14,465 nt of DNA from Giesbergeria sp. (GTDB taxonomy: Bacteria > Pseudomonadota > Gammaproteobacteria > Burkholderiales > Burkholderiaceae_C): positions 1 through 14,465 of the forward strand of contig JAGNUJ010000035.1 in assembly GCA_017987055.1 (NCBI GenBank), given 5' to 3'. Below, piece by piece: positions 6,656-12,931 of this stretch (its first letter is position 1; every line of letters starts with the position of its first letter). Made by a program: the position numbers and the translations under genes. The notes below the pieces were generated by a model. That model worked only from the letters and a program-made list of their open reading frames with translations. It ran no database searches and was not told where the DNA came from.

Positions 6656-6745
6656 AAAGTGAGCTGCTAGCGCACGTGTTTAAAGGGTTTCAGCATTAAA
6701 ACACCTTGAAACTGTTTAAACACGTGCGGTACTAGCTCTCTTTTT
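6654..6745. repeat. 92-nt near-palindrome: inverted pair of the dispersed repeat (copy B), bidirectional terminator
   Basis: The left arm (6654-6684) starts AAAAAGTGAGCTGCTAGC and reaches GCACGTGTTTAAA; the right arm is its near-perfect reverse complement, from GTTTAAACACGTGC to CTCTCTTTTT at 6745. Inside, GTTTCA and TGAAAC pair as well. The result is a very long imperfect stem with T-tracts on both strands, between the convergent exonuclease and Roadblock-like genes, so it can terminate both. The core AGCTGCTAGCGCACGT (6662-6677) is identical to that at 12881-12896; the right-arm core (6722-6737, minus) has diverged at four positions. Confidence 0.85.
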
Positions 6746-6753
6746 AAGAGCGC

Positions 6754-7155
6754 TTAAAACGCCGCTTCGAGCGCCGGCAGGGCCAAACGCGCCTTGGTCA
6801 GCGCCATGCCGAGGTTGGCGCTTTTGCGGCAGACAAACACCGCCACGTATTCGGGGTTAGTTTTGCCGCGCAAAAACACGTGCAGCAGGTTCTCGCTGTT
6901 GACGATGACTTCCTGAAAATAGTGGTAATCGTCTTGCAGGCCACGCGCTTTTTTGAACATGCGTTCAATCATCGTGACGCTTTCGCCGTTGAACAGGTCG
7001 CCCGTGGCAGCGGCCAGCATGTCAATCACTTGGCGCGGGTGCGAGGCCACCGTCGTGATCGACAGCAACATGCCCGAAGCCACGTCCACATAGCCGGCGG
7101 CCACGCATTCGGGGATTGAATTAGCGGCAGTTTGAAGGGCGTCGTCAAAACTCAT
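6754..7155 (-). CDS. Small Roadblock/LC7-like protein
   Basis: Protein of 133 aa with no signal peptide or membrane segment. The pattern fits the Roadblock/LC7 fold: an initial helix, then VAAGYVDVASGMLLSITTV, a helix beginning with HPRQVIDMLAAATGDLF, a FQEVIVNSENLLHVF strand pair and a final VAVFVCRKSANLGMALTKAR segment like the last strand and helix of that fold. Roadblock proteins in bacteria commonly regulate small GTPases, MglB being the model. No GTPase is adjacent here. It lies 24 nt after the ATPase-phosphatase gene with its own AAGGAAA ribosome site, so the two are probably one transcript, ended by the palindrome at 6654-6745. The fold call is from pattern only and should be treated as tentative. 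Confidence 0.6.
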   Translation of the reverse strand: MSFDDALQTAANSIPECVAAGYVDVASGMLLSITTVASHPRQVIDMLAAATGDLFNGESVTMIERMFKKARGLQDDYHYFQEVIVNSENLLHVFLRGKTNPEYVAVFVCRKSANLGMALTKARLALPALEAAF

Positions 7156-7179
7156 AGATTTTTTCCTTGGTTAATGGGC

Positions 7180-8445
7180 TTAAATAATGCGGCGCAGGAT
7201 GGCGTCTTCGTAGCGCTGCAGAAACTCTTCTTGCTCGGCGGTTTGCACATATTGCGCATCAATCAGGCGCACGCGGCGCAGGGCTTCGACCGCTGTCAGC
7301 CCCTCGCGCACCAGCCACGCGGCCAGCACGGTGCCGGTGCGGCCAATGCCGCCCAAGCAGTGCACGGCCAGCACCTGGCCTTGCGCCAGCAGCATTTCCA
7401 TGCGCTTGAGCAGCATTTGGTTTTGCGCCACGGTGGGCGGCTCCAAGCTGTAGATCGGCAGGTGCAGGTTGCTTAGGCCGTGACGGCGCAGGGCTTCTTG
7501 CGGCAGGTCTTGCTCGGTCAGCGTGATCAGCCAAGTGATGCCGGCGGCTTTGAGCGCGGCCAAGTCGGCATCAATGTCTTGCACCGCGCCGGGCAAGGGC
7601 GTGCCGGCCAGCTGGCCCGGCACCAGCCATGCAAAGCCGCTGGGGCCAGCGGCTGGCGCAGCAGGGGCCGCAACACCGGCCACTGCAGCGGCCAGCGCCT
7701 CGGGCGCAGCGGCGGTGCAACTGCCCGTGCGGACAAACTGCTGACCGGGCGCCGACTGCGGTGCCGACAAAAACGACTCCATCGCGCCGGCCTCTTGCAC
7801 CCGCCCGCCGGCCAGTAGCACCACCTGCTGGCCCAGCATTTGCGCGTGCTTGTGGTTGTCCAGCACCAGCAGCAAGGCCGAGTGGCGGGCCACGGCGCGC
7901 AGCAAATCGAGCAGCAAATAGGCCTCGTAATCCGACAAATCGGTGGTTGGCCCGTCCAGCATCAGCAGCGCCGGCTCGCACACCGCCTCGCGCAAGATGG
8001 AGACGGCGCGCAGCTGCACGGCGGGCAGCTCAACCGTTTTGAGGTCAAACGACGTCTGCAGCTCGGGAAAACCCATGCGCGTGACGTAGTCGGCCACCCA
8101 TTGGCGCAACGCCGGCTCGGGCAGCGCCAGCCGCTCGCGCACCGGCTCGGCCAGCGCGTCGAGTACGGTGGTGGCCATCAGGCGGGTGCTTTGCTGGACA
8201 AAGTGGGGCCGGTGCGCGGGCGTCAGCGGCTGGCCTTGGTAGCGCACCTGACCGCTTTCTTGGTAGCGCGCGCTGGCAGTGTTCAGTCCGGCCAGCGCGC
8301 GCAGCACGGTTGATTTGCCCGCTCCGGGCGGCCCCAGCAGCACCGTCACCGACAGGGGCGCGACGCTGAAATCCACCTGCGCCAGCACGGTTTTGCTGCC
8401 AAAAGCGGCCCCTAAGCTTTCTACCGTTAAACAAGACTCTTGCAT
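7180..8445 (-). CDS. Fusion of a degenerate ABC-type ATPase and a dual-specificity/tyrosine phosphatase
   Basis: Protein of 421 aa with two domains. Residues 5 to about 235 are an ABC ATPase most like PstB: Walker A GPPGAGKST (38-46), a Q-loop candidate FVQQST, and Walker B ALLMLDGPT. The signature LSGGQ is replaced by LPAVQ (140-144), and the catalytic glutamate after the Walker B aspartate (D164) is glycine (G165), so efficient hydrolysis is unlikely. An Ala/Pro linker (about 244-270) leads to a phosphatase domain: HC-x5-R with C363 and R369 in AVHCLGGIGRTGT, and D313 as candidate general acid. No membrane partner is encoded nearby. The ATG at 8445 has AAAGGG nine bases upstream; a GTG at 8463 has no ribosome site. 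Both domain calls are firm; joint function, perhaps ATP-responsive dephosphorylation, is inference. Confidence 0.88.
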   Translation of the reverse strand: MQESCLTVESLGAAFGSKTVLAQVDFSVAPLSVTVLLGPPGAGKSTVLRALAGLNTASARYQESGQVRYQGQPLTPAHRPHFVQQSTRLMATTVLDALAEPVRERLALPEPALRQWVADYVTRMGFPELQTSFDLKTVELPAVQLRAVSILREAVCEPALLMLDGPTTDLSDYEAYLLLDLLRAVARHSALLLVLDNHKHAQMLGQQVVLLAGGRVQEAGAMESFLSAPQSAPGQQFVRTGSCTAAAPEALAAAVAGVAAPAAPAAGPSGFAWLVPGQLAGTPLPGAVQDIDADLAALKAAGITWLITLTEQDLPQEALRRHGLSNLHLPIYSLEPPTVAQNQMLLKRMEMLLAQGQVLAVHCLGGIGRTGTVLAAWLVREGLTAVEALRRVRLIDAQYVQTAEQEEFLQRYEDAILRRII

Positions 8446-8465
8446 TGCGTCAAGCCCTTTCACGG

Positions 8466-8535
8466 GTTGGCTTGCGACAAATCAAGGTACCAAAGCAAGG
8501 GTTTAACTCGATGGCGTTGGCTTGCGAAAAGCCAA
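8466..8535. repeat. Direct repeat and hairpin upstream of the ATPase-phosphatase gene
   Basis: GTTGGCTTGCGA occurs at 8466-8477 and again at 8516-8527, 50 bp apart. The second copy continues into TTGGCTT, loop GCGAA, AAGCCAA (8517-8535), a perfect 7-bp stem. It is placed in the leader of the minus-strand gene. Further upstream (8593-8613) GACCG and CGGTC form a hairpin after the aminotransferase gene, without a T-tract. Confidence 0.5.
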
Positions 8536-8641
8536 TGCAAATCAACAATGTGTGTTGTAGTGAATGCTGAATAACCATAATTGAGTGTAACCGACCGAGG
8601 TTTTGCCCCGGTCAAGCGCACTCGAACGCCGCCCAATCAGC

Positions 8642-9835
8642 TCACAGCGCCCGCGCCAAGCGGGCCACGCCCTCGCGGATTTTTTCGACATCGGCGGTGG
8701 CAAACGACAAGCGCAGCGTGGCTTTGTCGGGCTGGGCGCAATAAAACGGCGCGCCGGGCACAAAGGCCACGCCGTGCTCGATGGCGCGTTTTGCCAGCTG
8801 CGCGCCGTCGGCCTCTTTGCCGCCAGCGCCAGTCAGGCGCACCCAAAAGAACAGGCCGCCTTGGGGCTGGACGAACTCGACCGCATCGCCCAGTTCGCGC
8901 CGCAGCGCCTCGGCCATCGCTTGGGCGCGTTCGGCGTAGACCGCGCGCACTTTGGCCAGCGTGGCCGGCATGCGGCCGGCCTGCAGGTAATGCGCGGCCG
9001 TGGCTTGGGCAAAGGTGCTGGTGTGCGCGTCGCTGAACTGTTTGCACATGGTGGCGTTGGCCAGCAGGGCGGCAGGCGCCACCATCCAGCCCACGCGCAG
9101 GCCGGGCGAGAGCACTTTGCTCAGGCTGCCGCAGTGGATGAGCAATTCACGGCTGCCGGGCACGCTGGCCGACAGCGCCAGCAGGCTGGGCGGCGGCGGT
9201 GCGTCGCCAAAATACAGGTCGCCATATGGGTCGTCTTCGACGATGGTGGTTTGGTATTGGACGGCCAGCTCCAACACTTTTTTACGCCGCTCCAAGCTCA
9301 GCAGCGCGCCGCTGGGGTTGCCAAAGGTGGGGATGAGGTAAACAAATTTCGGCTTATGTTCAGCGATGAGTTTTTCTAATTCGTCGGTTTTCACGCCTTG
9401 GCCGTCGATGGGCGCGCTGATCAGCTCGGCGCCGTACAGGCGAAAGCACTGAATCGTCGCCAAAAAGGTCGGGCCTTCGACGATCACTTTGTCGCCGGGG
9501 TTGATCAGCGTTTTGCCCAGCAAATCCAGCGCCTGCTGGCTGCCGGTGGTGACGATGAGGTTCTCGGGCGCTACGCCCTGCACGCCTTTGCTGGCCATGA
9601 ACTGGGCGAGCTGTTCGCGCAGTGGCTGGTAGCCCTCGGTGGCGCCGTACTGCAGCGCCGCGCCCGGCTCGTCCTGCAGCGCTTGCTGGCTGGCAGCGCG
9701 AATGCCGTCCACATCAAACAGCGCGCTGTCGGGAAAGCCACCGGCAAAGCTGATGATGCCGGGCTTGCCCAGCAGCTTAAACAGCTCGCGGATGGCGGAG
9801 GTTTCAACGTTCTGGAGGCGGTCGGCAAATTGCAT
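8642..9835 (-). CDS. Fold-type I PLP-dependent aminotransferase (2-aminoadipate/aromatic group)
   Basis: Cytosolic class I/II aminotransferase of 397 aa. Key residues: the PLP lysine K240 in CGSLSKVLSPGLRVGW, NPSG at about 173-176 for cofactor and substrate binding, and EDDPYGDL (about 200-207) with the Asp and Tyr that contact PLP. ISFAGGFPDSALF near the N-terminus and LQYGATEGYQPLREQ are typical of the group with LysN, human KAT2/AadAT and the aminotransferase half of MocR proteins. It has no N-terminal GntR domain, so it is an enzyme, not a regulator. Amino donor and acceptor cannot be fixed; 2-aminoadipate, branched-chain and aromatic amino acids are all possible. A TTG at 9850 would add five residues; the ATG with a weak GAAAG eight bases upstream is preferred. 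It is divergent from the secreted-protein gene. Confidence 0.9.
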   Translation of the reverse strand: MQFADRLQNVETSAIRELFKLLGKPGIISFAGGFPDSALFDVDGIRAASQQALQDEPGAALQYGATEGYQPLREQLAQFMASKGVQGVAPENLIVTTGSQQALDLLGKTLINPGDKVIVEGPTFLATIQCFRLYGAELISAPIDGQGVKTDELEKLIAEHKPKFVYLIPTFGNPSGALLSLERRKKVLELAVQYQTTIVEDDPYGDLYFGDAPPPPSLLALSASVPGSRELLIHCGSLSKVLSPGLRVGWMVAPAALLANATMCKQFSDAHTSTFAQATAAHYLQAGRMPATLAKVRAVYAERAQAMAEALRRELGDAVEFVQPQGGLFFWVRLTGAGGKEADGAQLAKRAIEHGVAFVPGAPFYCAQPDKATLRLSFATADVEKIREGVARLARAL

Positions 9836-9945
9836 GGGCGCAGCTTTCAATCAAGACAAAAATGAAGGCGAATTGTCAGCCCATTCCTGCACGCACTGTC
9901 GCCTGCGGCTGACGGCGCTGGCGCATTGCAGCCAGCATGCTCTAC

Positions 9946-9962
9946 AAAGTGTGATTCACTTT
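9946..9962. promoter_or_regulatory. Inverted repeat before the secreted-protein gene
   Basis: AAAGTG, spacer TGATT, CACTTT: a perfect 6-bp inverted repeat ending three bases before the ribosome site AAAGG of the gene starting at 9975. It could be an operator or a 5'-leader hairpin; nothing in the sequence decides between these. Confidence 0.45.
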
Positions 9963-9974
9963 TAAAGGTTCCCC

Positions 9975-10430
9975 ATGAAATTCTCTTGGATCTCCCGCTC
10001 ATTGCAAATCAGCACTGTGGCCTCGGCCATGCTGTTGATGCTTCCCGCCGGCGCTCAAACCCCGGCGACCGATATGCCCGCAGCGCCAGCGGCGGTTGCA
10101 GCTCCTGCCGCCCAGTCCACACCCACAACGCCGCGCATGCACCAGCGCCCGCAGCGCGCTGAGCACCGCACGCAGCGCCACCACAAGCCGCGCCACCACC
10201 GCAATATGGACGGTCAAGAACCCGCCAATGCCGCCAGTCTGGCCACCAGCAGCCAAAACTATGGCTCCACCGATTACGAGCGCAATGCTTTCGCGCGTTG
10301 CGAAGTTTTTAAAGTCCCCGAAGACCGCGCCGCCTGCGTAAAGCGCCTGCAACAAATGCCCCAAGGCAGCGTCGAAGGGGGCGGCTTGTTGCGGGAATAC
10401 ACGTACGAGGTGCCCGCTAACGGCTCGTAA
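9975..10430 (+). CDS. Small secreted or periplasmic protein with a conserved Cys-containing C-terminus
   Basis: Protein of 151 aa of unknown function. A signal peptide occupies about residues 1-28, with a hydrophobic core TVASAMLLMLPAG and a likely cut near AGAQ. Residues 29-80 are low complexity, first Ala/Pro/Thr, then His/Arg/Gln (EHRTQRHHKPRHHRN). The C-terminal domain (about 98-151) has ARCEVFKVPEDRAACVKRLQ, with two cysteines 12 apart that could pair or bind metal, then GSVEGGGLLREYTYEVP. I recognise this RC..DR..C..GSV.GGG..RE pattern as recurring in small exported Burkholderiales proteins, but know no function for it. The start has AAAGG eight bases upstream. The His-rich linker might bind metal, which is speculation. 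Confidence 0.75.
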   Translation: MKFSWISRSLQISTVASAMLLMLPAGAQTPATDMPAAPAAVAAPAAQSTPTTPRMHQRPQRAEHRTQRHHKPRHHRNMDGQEPANAASLATSSQNYGSTDYERNAFARCEVFKVPEDRAACVKRLQQMPQGSVEGGGLLREYTYEVPANGS

Positions 10431-10454
10431 ATGCCGGCGGACTGCCCACAGCGG

Positions 10455-10470
10455 GCCCTAAACTCAGGGC
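10455..10470. promoter_or_regulatory. Inverted repeat with a -10-like box abutting the nth start
   Basis: GCCCT, spacer AAACTC, AGGGC form a perfect 5-bp inverted repeat ending one base before the nth ATG region (ATG at 10472). TAAACT (10459-10464) resembles a -10 box, and the CCTAAACTCA string also occurs before metQ at 2531-2540. If TAAACT is the -10, transcription would start at or next to the ATG. Confidence 0.35.
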
Positions 10471-10471
10471 G

Positions 10472-11110
10472 ATGAAAACCGCGCTCATCAAGCCTTTTTT
10501 TGCCACCCTGCAAGCCGCCAATCCGCAGCCCAAAACTGAGCTGCAATACACCAGCCATTTTGAGTTGCTGACCGCTGTGCTGCTCTCAGCGCAGGCCACC
10601 GACGTGAGCGTCAACAAAGCCACGCCAGCGCTGTTTGCCGTCGCCAACACGCCCCAAGCCATGCTTGACTTGGGGCAAGAGGGGCTGGAGGGATACATCA
10701 AAACCATCGGCCTGTTTCGCAGCAAGGCCAAGCATTTGCTGGCCACCTGCCGCATCCTCATCGAGCAGCACGCCAGCGTCGTACCCAACACGCGCGAGGC
10801 GCTAGAAGCCCTTCCGGGCGTGGGCCGCAAAACCGCCAACGTGGTGTTGAACGTGGCTTTTGGCCAGCCAACGATGGCGGTGGATACGCATATTTTTCGC
10901 GTCAGCAACCGCACCGGCTTGGCACTGGGCAAAACGCCGCTGGCGGTAGAAATGCAGCTTCTGAAGCGCGTACCGCCCGAGTACGCGGTGGATTCGCACC
11001 ACTGGCTGATTTTGCTGGGTCGCTACGTCTGCCAAGCGCGCAAGCCGCGCTGCTGGGAGTGCGCGGTGGCGGCGTATTGCGACTTCAAGCCGAAAACGCC
11101 GGCACCGTAA
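10472..11110 (+). CDS. nth: Endonuclease III (DNA glycosylase/AP lyase)
   Basis: Base-excision repair enzyme of 212 aa that removes oxidised pyrimidines and cleaves at the abasic site. The helix-hairpin-helix LPGVGRKTANVVL (114-126) carries the catalytic lysine K120, and the catalytic aspartate is D138 in MAVDTHIFRV. Four cysteines, C187, C194, C197 and C203, in the C-x6-C-x2-C-x5-C pattern hold the 4Fe-4S cluster. Catalytic and cluster residues fall at the same numbers as in E. coli Nth, which confirms the start codon. It follows the secreted-protein gene by 41 nt and may be partly co-transcribed with it. Its stop is 8 bases from the stop of the convergent hydrolase. The AGGG before the ATG is too close to be a normal ribosome site. 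Confidence 0.96.
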   Translation: MKTALIKPFFATLQAANPQPKTELQYTSHFELLTAVLLSAQATDVSVNKATPALFAVANTPQAMLDLGQEGLEGYIKTIGLFRSKAKHLLATCRILIEQHASVVPNTREALEALPGVGRKTANVVLNVAFGQPTMAVDTHIFRVSNRTGLALGKTPLAVEMQLLKRVPPEYAVDSHHWLILLGRYVCQARKPRCWECAVAAYCDFKPKTPAP

Positions 11111-11118
11111 ACACTCCC

Positions 11119-12648
11119 TCAGTTTTGACGGCGGGCGACGATGGTTTGCTTGCCTGGCGTGCGCAGCTCCAGCGCGCCAGTGCGGTCGATGCGGTAACTG
11201 ACCACTTTCGGCAGCAGTTGGAGCAGTTTTTGCTCTTGGTTCATCAGCGCTGGCGGGCAAGCCATCATGGTGGTGCCGCCGAGCTGGAGGCTCAGCTTTG
11301 TGGAGTTGCTCTCATAGCTGCCCAAAATGCGGTTGCAGCCAGTGCTACCGGCCAAACGGCCATCGGGCAAAAACTGCAACGCGGCGTGGCTGTTGTCGAT
11401 GACGCCGGCACTGGCGATATCTTCAATCACCCACTCTTGGCCCAGCAGCGGCGCGGTGTCGTGCGCCATCAGGTGCTCGGCCACCGCGCGGTAAGCGGGC
11501 AAGGAGGTTGGATCGTTGGCCGCATTCGCCGCCACCGGGTGAGAGGCAAAACGCGCAATCACCATGTCAGCCTTTGGATCAATCCAAATGGTTTGACCAT
11601 GCACCCCGCGCGCGGCATAAGCACCGTGTTCGTTGTTACTGATCCACCACATGCCGCCATAGCTCCAACCTGACAGCAGCTTGTAATCGGCCTTGGCAAA
11701 AGTTTCCTTCTTGCCGCCGCTGCGGATGCGGGCAATCGCCTCGGCGGGCACGATTTGTTCATTGCCCCAACGGCCATCGTTGAGCATTAACTGCCCCAGC
11801 CGCGCCATATCGCGCAGCGTGGCGTTGAAGCCGCCACCGGCAAACGGCGTGCCGATCGAATCGACGGTGTAGAACGCCTCGCGCTCAGCGCCCAAGCGGC
11901 TCCAGATGCGCTCGGACAGCTCTTGCGCCACCGATTTCCCCGTGGCGCGCGCAACCAACCAGCCCAGCGCGTCGGCATTGACGGTTTTGTAACCAAACGC
12001 GCCGCCGTGCTCGCCCTTTTTCTTCACCGTCTGCAAATAGTCAAAATAGCTGCGCGGGCCGGTGTAGCCGGGCGGCGGTGGCAAGGGGCTACCGGCCTTG
12101 GCATAGGCCCAGACCTCGGCATTGGGGTCGGCATAGTTTTCCGAGTAGTCCAGCGCCGTGGTCATATCCATCAATTGGCGCACCGTGGCGTCACCAAAAG
12201 CGCTGGCCTTTAGCTCAGGAATTAGCGTACCGACTAGGGCGTTTTCATCCAATGCTCCTTCGACCACCAGTATCTCAGCGAGCAAGCCCGTCAGCGACTT
12301 GGTGACCGACATGGCACCGTGCAGGGTCTCGGGCGTCAAACAACCCGCGTAACGCTCATACACCACGCGGCCGTGGTGCAGCACGATGACGCCGTCGCTG
12401 TAGTTGGCATCAAACGCCTCTTTCCACGTTATTTTTTTGTCGCTGCCCAGTGGCGTAAAGCCCACTTGGTCGAGCGACGCATCCAGCGCCAGCGCCAGCG
12501 CGCTGCTGGCGCTGCGGCCTTTGTCGACGCCCACGGTGGGCATTAGCTGGCGAAAGTTACACACCGTCCAGCGCAGCTTGGGGAAGGCGAAAAAATCGGG
12601 GTCGGTAAAGCGGATGGTTTTGTCAGCGGCGGGCGCAAAGCCCTGCAT
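11119..12648 (-). CDS. NylB-like serine hydrolase (class C beta-lactamase fold) fused to a META/HslJ domain
   Basis: Open frame of 509 aa from the first ATG after a frameshift. The hydrolase domain (about 1-395) has the S-x-x-K motif S114-V-T-K117, Y168 in LDYSENYADP, Y220 in GYKTVNAD and HGQ at 350-352 in VHGQTIWIDP. These correspond to Ser112, Lys115, Tyr170 and Tyr215 of the 6-aminohexanoate-dimer hydrolase NylB, whose flanking sequence it also resembles. Residues 400-507 are a META/HslJ domain: GQEWVIEDI, STGCNRILGSYE and a TTMMAC motif. NylB-type enzymes cleave amide or ester bonds; the substrate here is unknown and amidase on nylon oligomers should not be assumed. The ATG at 12648 begins inside the conserved GWMQGF segment and lacks export signal and ribosome site, so the natural start is at 12772, in another frame. 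Confidence 0.85.
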   Translation of the reverse strand: MQGFAPAADKTIRFTDPDFFAFPKLRWTVCNFRQLMPTVGVDKGRSASSALALALDASLDQVGFTPLGSDKKITWKEAFDANYSDGVIVLHHGRVVYERYAGCLTPETLHGAMSVTKSLTGLLAEILVVEGALDENALVGTLIPELKASAFGDATVRQLMDMTTALDYSENYADPNAEVWAYAKAGSPLPPPPGYTGPRSYFDYLQTVKKKGEHGGAFGYKTVNADALGWLVARATGKSVAQELSERIWSRLGAEREAFYTVDSIGTPFAGGGFNATLRDMARLGQLMLNDGRWGNEQIVPAEAIARIRSGGKKETFAKADYKLLSGWSYGGMWWISNNEHGAYAARGVHGQTIWIDPKADMVIARFASHPVAANAANDPTSLPAYRAVAEHLMAHDTAPLLGQEWVIEDIASAGVIDNSHAALQFLPDGRLAGSTGCNRILGSYESNSTKLSLQLGGTTMMACPPALMNQEQKLLQLLPKVVSYRIDRTGALELRTPGKQTIVARRQN

Positions 12649-12772
12649 CCAGCCCAGCGCTTGGGGGGGTCGATGCCGCAGCAGACAGCGGCGCAGGCTT
12701 TTGCGCTATGGCCGCGTCTGCGCAGGTGAGGGTGACGGCCAAAGCCAGAGCTGATGTGGAGATTTTTTTCAT
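12623..12772 (-). pseudogene. Frameshifted 5' end (signal peptide) of the NylB-like/META gene
   Basis: The ATG at 12772 has the ribosome site AAGGA seven bases upstream. It encodes MKKISTSALALAVTLTC followed by ADAAIA, a good signal peptide with a likely cut after AIA (residue 23). The frame then runs through seven C and ends at a stop at 12623. Removing one C joins ...SAAASTP directly to QALGWMQGFAPAADK, the conserved start of the hydrolase, giving an uninterrupted 550-aa exported protein. So this is the broken front of the gene at 11119-12648, through true mutation, phase variation or a sequence error. Confidence 0.8.
12663..12669 (-). repeat. C7 homopolymer at the frameshift point
   Basis: Seven C on the coding (minus) strand, where the signal-peptide frame and the hydrolase frame part. 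A six-C version restores one frame. Short homopolymers like this are common sites of slippage and of long-read sequencing error. Confidence 0.85.
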
Positions 12773-12880
12773 AGAGACATCCTTGGTATGGTTGGGCGCA
12801 ACTTCGCGCTTTTGCAGCTTGCGCTGAAAGAGGTTTGTGTGTTGAGGTTTTTGGGGGGATGCAATTACTTTTATTTTGAT

Positions 12881-12931
12881 AGCTGCTAGCGCACGTCCTA
12901 TAAGCGCTTGAAGCCCAAAACGCTTCAAGCG
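12881..12931. repeat. Dispersed intergenic repeat, copy C, with an adjoining hairpin
   Basis: The core AGCTGCTAGCGCACGT (12881-12896) is identical to that of the palindrome at 6662-6677. It is followed by CGCTTGAAGC (12905-12914) and GCTTCAAGCG (12922-12931), a perfect 10-bp stem with a 7-nt loop that overlaps the last codons of cobT. This hairpin may terminate or stabilise the cobT transcript, though there is no clear T-tract. The remainder of the 12773-12924 gap shows a G6 run at 12853-12858 and nothing else I can name. Confidence 0.75.

Noticed and set aside
7840..8313. A 157-codon plus-strand open frame within the ATPase-phosphatase gene
   Set aside because: Antisense to the ABC domain; composition is the usual Gln/Arg/His-rich antisense type.
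7180..8445. The idea that the ATPase-phosphatase gene is two genes wrongly merged
   Set aside because: The frame is continuous, the linker has no stop, and there is no internal start with a ribosome site that would separate the domains.
8603..9379. A 258-codon plus-strand open frame
   Set aside because: It lies antisense to the aminotransferase, which has all catalytic motifs. The product is low complexity in Ala, Gly, Gln and Arg, as expected from high-GC antisense frames.
8642..9835. Aminotransferase as a MocR/GntR transcription regulator
   Set aside because: There is no N-terminal winged-helix domain; the protein starts directly with the aminotransferase fold.
11059..11673. A 204-codon plus-strand open frame after nth
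   Set aside because: Antisense to the META and hydrolase domains, which carry recognised motifs.
11119..12648. The hydrolase as a true class C beta-lactamase resistance gene
   Set aside because: The active-site neighbourhood resembles NylB-type hydrolases, with HGQ in place of the KTG triad, so resistance should not be inferred.
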